In this document: in pieces, positions 52,713 through 61,658 of the stretch
How positions within the stretch are numbered: the first letter of the stretch is position 1
Layout: each line of letters starts with the position of its first letter
DNA from: Pseudomonas sp. Q1-7
Lineage (GTDB): Bacteria; Pseudomonadota; Gammaproteobacteria; Pseudomonadales; Pseudomonadaceae
Assembly (NCBI RefSeq): GCF_028010285.1
Contig: NZ_CP116304.1
Coordinates: forward strand, 2,248,501-2,312,500
Length of the DNA stretch: 64,000 bases
Direction: 5' to 3'
Position numbers and translations under genes: made by a program
Notes under the pieces: model-generated
What the model was told of the DNA's origin: nothing
What the model saw: the letters and a program-made list of their open reading frames with translations, nothing else
The model's database searches: none

Positions 52713-52722
52713 TTGTAATTCA
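52713..52722. promoter_or_regulatory. TTGTAATTCA motif, thiolase promoter
   Basis: Identical decamer to the one in front of the TetR gene, 44 bases upstream of the thiolase start. Confidence 0.6.
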
Positions 52723-52884
52723 ATTTTTTGTACATGATGGTTGAAATATGACTCGCCTGCCGCTGCGATTCCTGGCGGCCTCAATCGGCCGGCTCTTGAG
52801 CCGACGAGGGTTAGCCGATATCTTGAGGCGCCTAACCGTTAGTCTGCTACTCAGTCCCTCGCCGCAGACGCCCCCGGATCTCCG

Positions 52885-53766
52885 ATGAGCTCGCAAAGCC
52901 CCCTGTCGCCACGTGTCGACCAGCCGCTGAAAGGCATCGTGCTGGTATGCCTGGCCACCTTCCTGTTCTCCAGCCATGACGCGATAGCCAAGTACCTCGC
53001 TGCCTTCTATCCCATCGTGATGGTGGTCTGGGTGCGCTATCTGGTGCATACGCTGCTGATGGCGGGTTTCCTGCTGCCGCGCGAGGGATTGCGCGTGCTG
53101 CGCACCAAGCGTCCGCTGCTGCAGGTGGTGCGGGCGCTGTGCCTGGTCGGGGTGAGCCTGTTGTTCACCACCGGCCTGCGGCACATTCCCTTGGCTGAGG
53201 CGACATCGGTGATCTTCCTGGCGCCTTTGCTGGTCACTGCACTGTCGGTGCCGCTGCTGAAGGAGCGGGTGTCCCGTGGGCAGTGGATGGCGGTGCTGGT
53301 GGGCTTCGGTGGGGTGCTGCTGATCGTGCGACCGGGCAGCGCCTTGTTCACCCCGGCTATCCTCTTTCCGCTGGCGGCGGCCATTTGCTTCGCGTTCTAC
53401 CAGTTGCTGACGCGCATCCTCGCCCGGACCGATAGCTCGGCCACCAGCAACTTCATTACCGGCCTGACCAATACGCTGTTGATGAGCGCCCTGGTGCCGT
53501 TTTTCTGGCACCTGCCGGACAGCTCCGGCCACAGTCTGCTGATGCTGGCGCTGGGGGCCTGCGGCATGGGTGGGCACATGTTGCTGACCCAGGCATTCCG
53601 CCATGCCTCGCCACCCCTGCTGGCGCCCTTCGGCTATGGGCAGATCGTCTTTGCCGGTTTGCTCGGGCTGCTGCTGTTCAAGCATGCGCCCGACCAGATC
53701 GGCCTTCTGGGCATCGCCATTATCGTTGGCAGTGGCCTGTTCATGGCCTATGCGCAGAAGCGCTGA
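52885..53766 (+). CDS. DMT-superfamily (EamA) transporter
   Basis: A 293-residue inner-membrane protein with ten hydrophobic helices in two EamA repeats: the first begins LKGIVLVCLATFLFSSHDAI, the second around residues 155-290 (LFPLAAAICFAFYQLLTRIL). The conserved ATSVIFLAPLLVTALSVPLL and LVGFGGVLLIVRPG segments are typical of metabolite/drug exporters. The substrate is unknown. No convincing operator is seen upstream. Confidence 0.86.
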   Translation: MSSQSPLSPRVDQPLKGIVLVCLATFLFSSHDAIAKYLAAFYPIVMVVWVRYLVHTLLMAGFLLPREGLRVLRTKRPLLQVVRALCLVGVSLLFTTGLRHIPLAEATSVIFLAPLLVTALSVPLLKERVSRGQWMAVLVGFGGVLLIVRPGSALFTPAILFPLAAAICFAFYQLLTRILARTDSSATSNFITGLTNTLLMSALVPFFWHLPDSSGHSLLMLALGACGMGGHMLLTQAFRHASPPLLAPFGYGQIVFAGLLGLLLFKHAPDQIGLLGIAIIVGSGLFMAYAQKR

Positions 53767-53795
53767 TCGGCGCCTGGCAGGGTCAGCGGCCCGCC

Positions 53796-54107
53796 TTAGG
53801 CGATCTCCTCCCGGCGCGAATCCACGTAGTCCTTCAACCACCTGAGCACCTGTACCGGTTCCCAGCGGGCCGGGTCGAACAGGGCGTAGGCCTGGCCCTG
53901 GTAGCCCACCACATCCAGTTGCCGGTGGTAGCCGGCGCGCTGGAACAGCGCTTCGATCTCGGCCAGGCAGGTGTTGAAGTGCAGGCGGCCGAAGGGTGTC
54001 TTGCCATCGGTCACCAGCCCTTCCAGGCGCAATTCTTCCACCGCTTCGCGGATTTCTTCCGGCGCCATGCGGCTCACGGTGTATTTCAACTGGCGTACAT
54101 CCAGCAT
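53796..54107 (-). CDS. Conserved-looking hypothetical protein (103 aa)
   Basis: A 103-residue protein starting MLDVRQLKYTVSRMAPEEIR. It has amphipathic helices (EEIREAVEELRLEGLV) and a mixed alpha/beta region (RLHFNTCLAEIEALFQRAGY, QGQAYALFDP), with no signal peptide or membrane segment. It lies downstream of a 46-aa gene whose promoter has a LexA-type box, so it is likely part of an SOS-induced pair. I do not recognise the function. Confidence 0.7.
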   Translation of the reverse strand: MLDVRQLKYTVSRMAPEEIREAVEELRLEGLVTDGKTPFGRLHFNTCLAEIEALFQRAGYHRQLDVVGYQGQAYALFDPARWEPVQVLRWLKDYVDSRREEIA

Positions 54108-54126
54108 CCGGGTGTCCTCGATGGAT

Positions 54127-54267
54127 TCAGTGCGGCTGCCGGCTGGCGATCAGGGGCCGTACCTGGTCGCGAGGCGGGAAGGGCAGCGGTAGCTGATAGG
54201 GCAGGGGGCTGTTCTGTGGAACAGGCTGTTCAGGCATTGGCAAGCGGATCGGGGCTGATACAGGCAT
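54127..54267 (-). CDS. Small proline-rich protein (46 aa), SOS-controlled
   Basis: Translation from the ATG at 54267 gives MPVSAPIRLPMPEQPVPQNS and ends SRQPH, 46 residues with about one quarter Pro, so probably disordered. AGGAAAAATCCT before the ATG is a good ribosome site. A LexA-type box lies 19 bases upstream of the start, which puts it directly at the promoter. The 103-aa gene follows 19 bases after the stop. The family is unknown to me; the tight packing and box argue that it is translated. Confidence 0.65.
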   Translation of the reverse strand: MPVSAPIRLPMPEQPVPQNSPLPYQLPLPFPPRDQVRPLIASRQPH

Positions 54268-54285
54268 AGGATTTTTCCTTGATTA

Positions 54286-54301
54286 CTGTATATTTATACA
54301 G
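54286..54301. promoter_or_regulatory. LexA-type SOS box (CTGTATATTTATACAG)
   Basis: An exact CTGT-N8-ACAG site with the AT-rich core of strong LexA boxes, flanked by TA. It faces the 46-aa/103-aa pair and lies 95 bases before the divergent endonuclease I gene. Confidence 0.85.
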
Positions 54302-54396
54302 ATACCAGTTGCCGTCGTCCGATAGCAACTAAACCAAAGGAAAAATATGCTGTCAGTCATTTCCCACTGACGCAGTACCGGGAAAGAAGAAGCTTG

Positions 54397-55086
54397 ATGA
54401 CCCGCTCTATCCTGCTGTTTTGCCTACTGTTTTCCGTCGCAGCCGAAGCAGCCGCCCCCCGAACTTTCAATGAGGCGAAGAAGATCGCCTGGAAGCTCTA
54501 TGCGACCCATCCGGTGGAGTTCTATTGCGGCTGCCGCTACCAGGGCAATCGCGTCGACCTGAAAAGCTGTGGCTATGTCCCGCGAAAGGCGCCGCAGCGG
54601 GCCAGTCGCATCGAGTGGGAGCACATAGTGCCGGCCTGGGTGATCGGCCATCAGCGGCAGTGTTGGCAGAAAGGCGGGCGCAAGTATTGCGCGGAGAACG
54701 ATCCTGCCTACCGGCGTGCCGAGGCGGACCTGCACAACCTGGTGCCGAGCATTGGCGAGGTGAACGGCGACCGCAGCAACTACGGCTTCGCCTGGTTGCC
54801 GCAGAAGCCCAGCCAGTACGGCGCCTGCCCGATGGTGGTGGACTTCAAGGCGCGCAAGGCGATGCCACGCCAGCAGGTCCGCGGGATGATTGCGCGGACC
54901 TACTTCTATATGAGCGATCGCTATGGCCTGCGCCTTTCCGGCCAGGATCGCAAGCTCTACAACGCCTGGAACCGCCAGTACCCGGTGGAAGCCTGGGAAC
55001 GCAACCGCAATCAGCGGGTGGCCTGTGTGATGGGGTACGGCAACCCCTTCGTGGGCAAGGTCGATATGGGGGCCTGCCAGCGATAG
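54397..55086 (+). CDS. endA: Endonuclease I, periplasmic or secreted
   Basis: A 229-residue endonuclease I family DNase with signal peptide MTRSILLFCLLFSVAAEAAA. The active-site region RIEWEHIVPAWVIGHQRQCW has the His/Glu pair, and the second metal site is ADLHNLVPSIGEVNGDRSNY. Several Cys residues (CGCRYQGNR, MGACQR) suggest disulfides in the periplasm. The ATG at 54397 is preferred over a TTG three bases earlier; the upstream GAAGAAGCTTG gives a fair ribosome site. Confidence 0.93.
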   Translation: MTRSILLFCLLFSVAAEAAAPRTFNEAKKIAWKLYATHPVEFYCGCRYQGNRVDLKSCGYVPRKAPQRASRIEWEHIVPAWVIGHQRQCWQKGGRKYCAENDPAYRRAEADLHNLVPSIGEVNGDRSNYGFAWLPQKPSQYGACPMVVDFKARKAMPRQQVRGMIARTYFYMSDRYGLRLSGQDRKLYNAWNRQYPVEAWERNRNQRVACVMGYGNPFVGKVDMGACQR

Positions 55087-55165
55087 GGCGGCCACCCCCG
55101 GGGCGCTCTTCCTCTTGGACAGGCTTGCCAGCATCACTTGACGGCTGGAATCAGGACATTCGCCC

Positions 55166-57412
55166 CTACGGGCAATCGATGGACCACCAGTTCGGTAGCA
55201 GGCGTTGCACCTCGGGCCGGGCGAAGCGATCGTCTATCAGGTGCACCACGCCCTGGTCCGAGGGCGTGCGAATGACCCGTCCAGCCGCCTGCACCACCTT
55301 CTGCAGGCCGGGATAGAGGTAGGCGTAGTCGTAACCGGCGCCGAACAGCAGGTTCATGCGCTGCTTCAGTTGCTCGTTGACCGGGTTCAACTGCGGCAGG
55401 CCGAGGGTGGCGACGAAGGCGCCGATGAGGCGCTCGCCGGGGAGGTCGATGCCTTCGCCGAAGGCGCCGCCGAGCACCGCGAAGCCAATGCCTTGGCCGC
55501 CCGCCTCGAAACGCTGGATGAAGGCCTGGCGCGCGGTCTCGTCCATCTGCCGGTCCTGGCGCCAGGTCGGCACGTGAGGATGTTCATGGGCGAACAGGTC
55601 GGCCACCTGCTGCAGGTAGTCGTAGCTGCTGAAAAAGGCCAGGTAGTTGCCCGGGCGCTCCGCGAACTGCTCGGCCATCAGGCGGGCGATGGGGGCGAGT
55701 GAGGCGGCGCGGTTCTGGTAGCGGGTGGACACTTCCGACGCCACCCGCACGTGCAATTGCTCCGGGCGGAAGGGGGAGTCCACGTCCAGCCAGGGTGTGT
55801 TGTGCGCCAGGCCCAGCAGGTCGCTGTAGTAATGGCGCGGATTGAGGGTGGCGGAAAACAGTACCGTGGAGCGGCTGGCAGCGAAGCGCGGGGCCAGGAA
55901 GGGCGCCGGCACCAGGTTGCGCAAACACAGGCGCGACAGGCTGCGTCCGCCTTTGCCGGGCCGCTTGCTGATATCGAACAGTGAATGACTGTCGAACTGT
56001 TCGGCCAGACGGCCAAAGTGCAGGGCGTCGAAGTAGAAGTCCTGCAGGTTGGGATCGACTGCCGTGGGGTTATCGCCCAGGTAGTCAGTGATGGCGGTGA
56101 CCGCACCCTGCAGGGCGTTGAGCAGCTTGGGCGGTGGTGTGTCGTAGGCGCGGTAGTCCTCGACCTGTTCCCTGTTCAGTTCGCTCCAGAGGCGCGCGAC
56201 CCGTTCCAGTGGCTTCTTCAGCACAGCGGGTACCGATTTGCGCAGGGCCATGAGGCCGAACTGGTCGAGTTCGGCCGAGTACATCCGGCGTGCCCGCTCC
56301 ACCAGGTTGTGGGCTTCATCCACCAGCACCGCCACACGCCACTGATTGACGCTGGCGAGGCCATGGAGCAGGGCGCTGCTGTCGAAGTAGTAGTTGTAGT
56401 CGCCCACCACCACGTCACTCCAGCGGGCCATTTCCTGGGCCAGGTAGTAGGGGCAGACCTGATGGGCGAGCGCTACGTCGCGAATGGCATCGCGATCAAG
56501 CCAACGGCGTTCCGCCGCCGCTTCGCGGGCGGCCGGCAGGCGCTCGTAGAAGCCCCGGGCGAGGGGGCAGGACTCGCCGTGGCAGGCGTTCTCCGGGTAT
56601 GCGCAGGCTTTGTCGCGGGCCACCAGTTCCAGCACTCGCAAGGGCGAGGCGTCGATTTGCGCCAGGGTATCCAGAGCCAACTGTCGACCAGGAGTCTTGG
56701 CGGCGAGGAAGATGATCTTGTCGAGACCCCGGAGCGGCATGGCCTTGAGCAAGGGGAACAGAGTGCCGAGGGTCTTGCCGATGCCGGTGGGCGCCTGGGC
56801 CATCAGGCAGCAGCCGGTGCTGACCGCCTTGTACACCGCTTCGGCGAGCTGGCGCTGGCCCTGGCGGAACCCGCTATGGGGAAAGGCCAGGGCGTCGAGG
56901 GCGGCATTGCGCGCCGCGACGTGGTGGGTTTCCCGCTCGGCCCAGGCGATGAAGCGCTGGCACTGCGCGTCGAAGAACAGGCGCAGGTCCTCCGCCTTGT
57001 GGCGTTCGAGGAACAGGGTCTCCTTCTGGTTGCCGACCTCGAAATAGACCAACGCCAGTTCGATCTCCGTCAGCCCCTGCTGCTGGCAGAGCAGCCAGCC
57101 ATAGACCTTCGCCTGCGCCCAGTGCAGCCGCCGGTGATTGTCCGGCATCCGCTGCAGGTCGCCGCGGTAGGTTTTCACCTCTTCCAGGCGATTCTGCGCA
57201 GCAGCGTAGCCATCGGCGCGGCCGCGCACTTGCAGCGGGCCGTACTGACCGCTCAGGGCGACCTCTGTCTGGTAGTCCTCGCCCCGGCGGCTGGCCACCT
57301 GCGCATGGCCGGCGATGCCTTCCAGCGCGGTCGGTGCCGGCGTGAAGCGCAGGTCGAGGTCACCGCCTTTGGCGGTGAATTCGCAGAGGGCCCGCACGGC
57401 GACGCTGTACAT
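55166..57412 (-). CDS. XPD/DinG-type helicase with N-terminal nuclease-like domain
   Basis: A 748-residue superfamily-2 helicase starting at the ATG at 57412. The N-terminal region resembles a PD-(D/E)XK fold (GRADGYAAAQNRLEEVKTYR, then WAQAKVYGWLL). The helicase has Walker A QAPTGIGKTLGTLFPL, four Fe-S Cys residues (CAYPENACHGESCPL and a later CPYYLAQ), DEAH-box VLVDEAHNLVER and motif VI QAAGRVIRTPSDQG. It follows the FAN1-like gene by two bases, so the pair is co-transcribed from an SOS promoter. It probably unwinds and trims damaged forks (inference). Confidence 0.9.
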   Translation of the reverse strand: MYSVAVRALCEFTAKGGDLDLRFTPAPTALEGIAGHAQVASRRGEDYQTEVALSGQYGPLQVRGRADGYAAAQNRLEEVKTYRGDLQRMPDNHRRLHWAQAKVYGWLLCQQQGLTEIELALVYFEVGNQKETLFLERHKAEDLRLFFDAQCQRFIAWAERETHHVAARNAALDALAFPHSGFRQGQRQLAEAVYKAVSTGCCLMAQAPTGIGKTLGTLFPLLKAMPLRGLDKIIFLAAKTPGRQLALDTLAQIDASPLRVLELVARDKACAYPENACHGESCPLARGFYERLPAAREAAAERRWLDRDAIRDVALAHQVCPYYLAQEMARWSDVVVGDYNYYFDSSALLHGLASVNQWRVAVLVDEAHNLVERARRMYSAELDQFGLMALRKSVPAVLKKPLERVARLWSELNREQVEDYRAYDTPPPKLLNALQGAVTAITDYLGDNPTAVDPNLQDFYFDALHFGRLAEQFDSHSLFDISKRPGKGGRSLSRLCLRNLVPAPFLAPRFAASRSTVLFSATLNPRHYYSDLLGLAHNTPWLDVDSPFRPEQLHVRVASEVSTRYQNRAASLAPIARLMAEQFAERPGNYLAFFSSYDYLQQVADLFAHEHPHVPTWRQDRQMDETARQAFIQRFEAGGQGIGFAVLGGAFGEGIDLPGERLIGAFVATLGLPQLNPVNEQLKQRMNLLFGAGYDYAYLYPGLQKVVQAAGRVIRTPSDQGVVHLIDDRFARPEVQRLLPNWWSIDCP

Positions 57413-57414
57413 GG

Positions 57415-59046
57415 TCAGGTGTTCGCCCACTGCACGTAGCAGACTTCCACGGGGATTTCGTGTTCGGCGCAGAACTCCAGCCAGCGCAGTTGATTGTCCT
57501 GCAGGCGGTCGCCGGGGCCTTTCACTTCTATCAGGCGATATCGGCGCGCTTGCGGCCAGAACTGGATCAGGTCCGGCAACCCGGCGCGGTTGGCCTTGAT
57601 GTCGGTGAGGATGCGTTGGAAGCAGGCCTTGAGTTGGGCGGCCGGCAGACAGGCCAGGGCCTGTTCGAGCAGGGCCTCGTCCAGGTTGCTCCAGTAGACG
57701 AAGGGTGACAGCAGCCCCTGCTTGCTGGTGTAGATCCGGCGGATGGTGGCCAGGTAGGCATCGCTGTCCAGTTGGGTCAGGCAGGCGTCGAAGAGGTCCG
57801 CGCGCCGGCCATGGAAGTCCGGGCTCAGAAGATCCGCCGGGCCATTGTGGAAGGGGTGGAAGAAGGCGCCGGGCAAAGCCGCGAAGATGGCGTCCCAGCA
57901 AAGCAGGCCGAACAGCGAGTTGATCAGGGTGTTTTCCACGTAGTGCACGGGGGCGTCCTCCTGCTGCAGGTGCAGCAGCACCGCGTGCTCCACCGACAAG
58001 TGCTCAGGCGGCTGGGGCAGGACCAGATCGATGCGCCGGACCGGTGCTCTGCCGGCGACGGGCTCCTTGGGCAGGCCCAGCTTGCGCCGCAGGCGCGGCA
58101 GGATGCGCGCCAGATGCTGGCGTTCCTCGTCGCTCTCGGGAGAGGACCAGGCCTGCATGGCCAGCTCGAAGGCATCGGCCCGGGCCTCCAGGCGTTCCAG
58201 TACGCGGATGCGACGCACCCTCGCGCCGGCGTAGTCGCTCAGGCTGTAGAGCACAAGGGCCGCTTCCGGTAGCTCGCAGCGCTCGCAGTGCTGGCCCACC
58301 TGGAAAATCAGCTTGCGCCGACGTGCATCCAGCCACGGGTTGGCGTGAGGTTCCACCGGGAGCTCCGCCAGCAGCCCGTCCAAGGCTTCACCCGCCTCGA
58401 AACGTTCACGCCAATGGTGCAGGCGCAGGTAGTAATCAAGGTCGGCGCGCACCCGGAAGCCCCGTGCTGCAGCATCGATCTCGACCTTTTCGTACTGGTA
58501 GATGCCGAGGTCGGCGAGCACGAATTCGGACCAGTCCTGATACAGGTTGCCGAAAAACATCAGCCGCAGGCGGTCGCAGATGTCCATCAGGCCGAGGGCG
58601 TAGATGCGGTCATTGCTGGCCGGGTACCAGTCGCCGAAGTCTCGTGCTTGGCCCTGTGCGTCAAGCAGGGCTTGCAGGCGCTCGGCCTTGCGCCCTGGCG
58701 CCTTGCCGAAGCAAGCGTCCACCTCGCCCAGGGTCAGCAAGGAAAAGAGCTGGGGCAGGTCGAGCCGCGGCGCTGCGTCCACCCACCCCATTTCCACCAG
58801 CGGCGCGGCGGCTTCTCGCGTGTCGCCAATCTCCGCGTAGTTCAGCTTGCTCGCGCGGAACAGCGTGCCCTTTCGCATCACCATGCGGACCAGCAGCGCC
58901 TGCGACGCCCGTGGCAGGGCGCGGAAGTCGCGGATAAAGGCCGATTCCTCGTCGCTCAGCAGGTCGTTGTAACGCTCGCTGATCCAGTCCAGCAGGGTGT
59001 GGAAGTTGTGCAGGTAATAGAAGGGATCTTCGAGGGCGGCGGGCAT
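57415..59046 (-). CDS. fan1: FAN1-like nuclease (VRR-NUC domain)
   Basis: A 543-residue structure-specific nuclease of the FAN1 family, which incises DNA near interstrand cross-links. The C-terminal VRR-NUC core reads GLPDLIQFWPQARRYRLIEV, followed by KGPGDRLQDNQLRW (PD, EVK and Q catalytic residues). The N-terminal two thirds is helical, with a probable SAP-like part and TPR-like repeats (FELAMQAWSSPESDEERQHL), as in bacterial FAN1. The ATG at 59046 is used; a TTG at 59058 is an alternative. The SOS box is 26 bases upstream. Confidence 0.9.
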   Translation of the reverse strand: MPAALEDPFYYLHNFHTLLDWISERYNDLLSDEESAFIRDFRALPRASQALLVRMVMRKGTLFRASKLNYAEIGDTREAAAPLVEMGWVDAAPRLDLPQLFSLLTLGEVDACFGKAPGRKAERLQALLDAQGQARDFGDWYPASNDRIYALGLMDICDRLRLMFFGNLYQDWSEFVLADLGIYQYEKVEIDAAARGFRVRADLDYYLRLHHWRERFEAGEALDGLLAELPVEPHANPWLDARRRKLIFQVGQHCERCELPEAALVLYSLSDYAGARVRRIRVLERLEARADAFELAMQAWSSPESDEERQHLARILPRLRRKLGLPKEPVAGRAPVRRIDLVLPQPPEHLSVEHAVLLHLQQEDAPVHYVENTLINSLFGLLCWDAIFAALPGAFFHPFHNGPADLLSPDFHGRRADLFDACLTQLDSDAYLATIRRIYTSKQGLLSPFVYWSNLDEALLEQALACLPAAQLKACFQRILTDIKANRAGLPDLIQFWPQARRYRLIEVKGPGDRLQDNQLRWLEFCAEHEIPVEVCYVQWANT

Positions 59047-59071
59047 GGCAGAGAGCAAAGGCTGGATTCTA

Positions 59072-59087
59072 CTGTGGATTTATACAG
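59072..59087. promoter_or_regulatory. LexA-type SOS box (CTGTGGATTTATACAG)
   Basis: An exact CTGT-N8-ACAG site directly in front of fan1, so the fan1-helicase pair is likely a LexA-regulated operon. Confidence 0.85.
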
Positions 59088-59360
59088 ATATCAGGGCCGG
59101 CCCGGATTGGGCAAATGGATTTCGATCAAAGGGGCGCGGCGTGCGCAAAGACCAGCGGATTTGTCGTGCCTGCCCCTAAAAGAACTATTGCCAAAGCCTT
59201 TGGCCACGCGGGCCGCGGGCTTTGCGGTCGCCCAGCTTATTCCTAGCCAGCGACGACAAAAATCATAATTTCGCGAATCCCTCGCTCTGAACAGAATGCG
59301 GCCAACCCCGAACAGATAGCCGCGCCTGCGTACTGGCGGCGGTACCGGCGTTTCTCCAGC

Positions 59361-59549
59361 GGCTATTTCGCCGGCATCATCGGCGGGTTGTTCGACCAGG
59401 CCGGTATCCCCACGGTGATCTGCGGGCCGGGCAGTATGGGCCAGGGCCACAAGCCGGACGAGTTCATCAGCAGCGAGCAACTGGCCGGTTGCGACGCGAT
59501 GCTGCGCCGTCTGGCGCTGTATATACAGGGTGAGGGAGGGCTGCTGTAG
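59361..59549 (+). pseudogene. argE: Acetylornithine deacetylase remnant (C-terminal fragment)
   Basis: In one frame the DNA reads GYFAGIIGGLFDQAGIPTVI and then CGPGSMGQGHKPDEFISSEQ, LAGCDAMLRRLALYI and a stop at 59547. This is the last ~60 residues of ArgE-type M20 peptidases (GGLF...AGIPTVVCGPG...HKPDEF). No start, metal-binding His or N-terminal domain is present. It is a deletion remnant. Confidence 0.85.
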
Positions 59550-59585
59550 ACTGCCTGCGCCAGCGGAATGGGCGCGGCTGTGCAA

Positions 59586-59614
59586 TTGACGAGCGTCAAC
59601 CCCATTGCTACCAT
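59586..59614 (+). promoter_or_regulatory. Likely rpsA promoter
   Basis: TTGACG and TACCAT separated by 17 bp, 216 bases upstream of rpsA. The long leader suggests post-transcriptional control, as known for S1. Confidence 0.6.
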
Positions 59615-59829
59615 TCCAGCCCTTATGTTGGCTCGATTCCTCCGTCCGGAGGTTGAAAATGCCAATGTCAACTCCGAGATTCGCGCCACGACCGGCTTCG
59701 GTTGGGAAGGGCGCCACCGGGGCGACGCGGGATACCAGCTTCGATCTCCGTCGCCTCTATTGATGACTTGACCGCATTGGCTGGAGTGCGGAATAGGGCC
59801 TTTCCTGGCCTTTGACTACAGGTATGAAC

Positions 59830-61509
59830 ATGAGCGAAAGCTTTGCAGAACTTTTTGAAGAAAGCCTGAAATCCCTCGACATGCAGCCGGGTGCAATCAT
59901 CACCGGCATCGTGGTCGACATCGATGGTGACTGGGTCACCGTCCATGCTGGCCTGAAATCCGAGGGCGTCATCCCGGTCGAGCAGTTCTACAACGAACAA
60001 GGCGAGCTGACCATCAAGGTGGGTGACGAGGTCCACGTAGCGCTCGACGCGGTGGAAGACGGCTTCGGTGAGACCAAGCTGTCCCGCGAGAAAGCCAAGC
60101 GTGCCGAATCCTGGCTGGTTCTGGAAGCTGCTTTCAACGCCGAAGAAGTGGTCAAGGGCGTTATCAACGGCAAGGTCAAGGGCGGTTTCACCGTCGACGT
60201 CAGCGGCATCCGTGCGTTCCTGCCGGGCTCCCTGGTGGACGTGCGCCCCGTGCGCGACACCACCCACCTGGAAGGCAAGGAACTCGAGTTCAAGGTCATC
60301 AAGCTGGACCAGAAGCGCAACAACGTTGTCGTTTCCCGTCGTAGCGTCCTGGAAGCCGAGAACAGCGCCGAGCGCGAAGCCCTGCTGGAATCCCTGCAGG
60401 AAGGCCAGCAGGTCAAGGGTATCGTCAAGAACCTCACCGACTACGGTGCGTTCGTGGACCTGGGCGGCGTAGACGGCCTGCTGCACATCACCGACATGGC
60501 CTGGAAGCGCATCAAGCATCCGTCCGAGATCGTCAACGTTGGTGACGAGATCGACGTGAAGGTCCTGAAGTTCGACCGCGAGCGCAACCGTGTATCCCTG
60601 GGGCTGAAGCAGCTGGGCGAAGATCCGTGGGTCGCCATCAAGGCCCGTTACCCGGAAGGTACCCGTGTGACCGCCCGCGTAACCAACCTCACCGACTACG
60701 GCTGCTTCGCCGAGCTGGAAGAGGGCGTGGAAGGCCTGGTACACGTTTCCGAAATGGACTGGACCAACAAGAACATCCATCCGTCGAAAGTCGTTCAGGT
60801 TGGCGACGAAGTGGAAGTTCAGGTTCTGGACATCGACGAAGAGCGTCGTCGTATCTCCCTGGGCATCAAGCAGTGCAAGTCCAACCCCTGGGAAGACTTC
60901 TCCAGCCGCTTCAACAAGGGCGACAAGATTTCCGGCACCATCAAGTCGATCACCGATTTCGGTATTTTCATCGGCCTGGAAGGTGGTATCGACGGTCTGG
61001 TTCACCTGTCCGACATCTCCTGGAACGAAGTTGGCGAAGAAGCCGTTCGCCGCTTCAAGAAGGGCGACGAGCTGGAAACCGTCATCCTCTCCGTTGATCC
61101 GGAGCGTGAGCGCATCTCCCTGGGTATCAAGCAACTGGAAGACGATCCGTTCTCCAGCTACGCCTCCCTGCACGAGAAGGGCAGCATCGTTCGCGGTACC
61201 GTGAAAGAAGTTGATGCCAAGGGCGCTGTAATCAGCCTTGGCGGCGAGATCGAAGGTGTTCTGAAGGCTTCCGAAATCAGCCGTGACCGCGTTGAAGACG
61301 CGCGCAACGTGTTGAAGGAAGGCGAAGAAGTCGAAGCCAAGATCATCAGCATCGACCGTAAGAGCCGTGTAATCAGCCTCTCCATCAAGTCCAAGGACGT
61401 TGATGACGAGAAGGACGCCATGAAGGAACTGCGCAAGCAGGAAGTCGAGTCCACCGGCCCGACCACCATTGGTGACCTGATCCGTGCTCAGATGGAGAAC
61501 CAGGGCTAA
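59830..61509 (+). CDS. rpsA: 30S ribosomal protein S1
   Basis: S1 binds mRNA on the ribosome and aids initiation. The start [20 protein letters not shown] at 59830 agrees with known S1 proteins; ATG at 59824 and TTG at 59812 are in frame but less likely. The 559-residue product has six S1 OB repeats, each with the GFTVDV / [20 protein letters not shown] / [19 protein letters not shown] / [19 protein letters not shown] pattern. Codon use is highly biased, as expected for a strongly expressed ribosomal gene. It precedes ihfB. Confidence 0.97.
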   Translation: MSESFAELFEESLKSLDMQPGAIITGIVVDIDGDWVTVHAGLKSEGVIPVEQFYNEQGELTIKVGDEVHVALDAVEDGFGETKLSREKAKRAESWLVLEAAFNAEEVVKGVINGKVKGGFTVDVSGIRAFLPGSLVDVRPVRDTTHLEGKELEFKVIKLDQKRNNVVVSRRSVLEAENSAEREALLESLQEGQQVKGIVKNLTDYGAFVDLGGVDGLLHITDMAWKRIKHPSEIVNVGDEIDVKVLKFDRERNRVSLGLKQLGEDPWVAIKARYPEGTRVTARVTNLTDYGCFAELEEGVEGLVHVSEMDWTNKNIHPSKVVQVGDEVEVQVLDIDEERRRISLGIKQCKSNPWEDFSSRFNKGDKISGTIKSITDFGIFIGLEGGIDGLVHLSDISWNEVGEEAVRRFKKGDELETVILSVDPERERISLGIKQLEDDPFSSYASLHEKGSIVRGTVKEVDAKGAVISLGGEIEGVLKASEISRDRVEDARNVLKEGEEVEAKIISIDRKSRVISLSIKSKDVDDEKDAMKELRKQEVESTGPTTIGDLIRAQMENQG

Positions 61510-61527
61510 TCACCCTGCTCCACCAGC

Positions 61528-61556
61528 AAAAAGGGCGGCCTAGGCCGCCCTTTTTG
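61528..61556 (+). terminator. rpsA terminator
   Basis: AAAAAGGGCGGCC-TA-GGCCGCCCTTTTTG is a strong stem and T-tract 18 bases after the stop. Confidence 0.9.
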
Positions 61557-61658
61557 TTTGTCCAATTCCTGTCATCCCGGCTTGGGCTGTTCAAAGCTCT
61601 TCTGGCGTGCTAAAACCTCAATGAGCTGATCTAGCCGCTTGAATTAGAAGGGAAAACC

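Larger units (their letters stand above)
59088..59829. other. 742-bp gap between fan1 and rpsA
   Basis: Contains a GCCAAAGCCTTTGGC palindrome (about 59189-59203), the argE remnant (59361-59549), the rpsA promoter and the rpsA leader. cmk, normally directly upstream of rpsA in Pseudomonas, is absent. The rest shows no gene. Confidence 0.6.

Noticed and set aside
59517-59528. CTGTATATACAG palindrome as an SOS box
   Set aside because: The half-sites are only four bases apart; LexA boxes need eight. It lies in the argE remnant.
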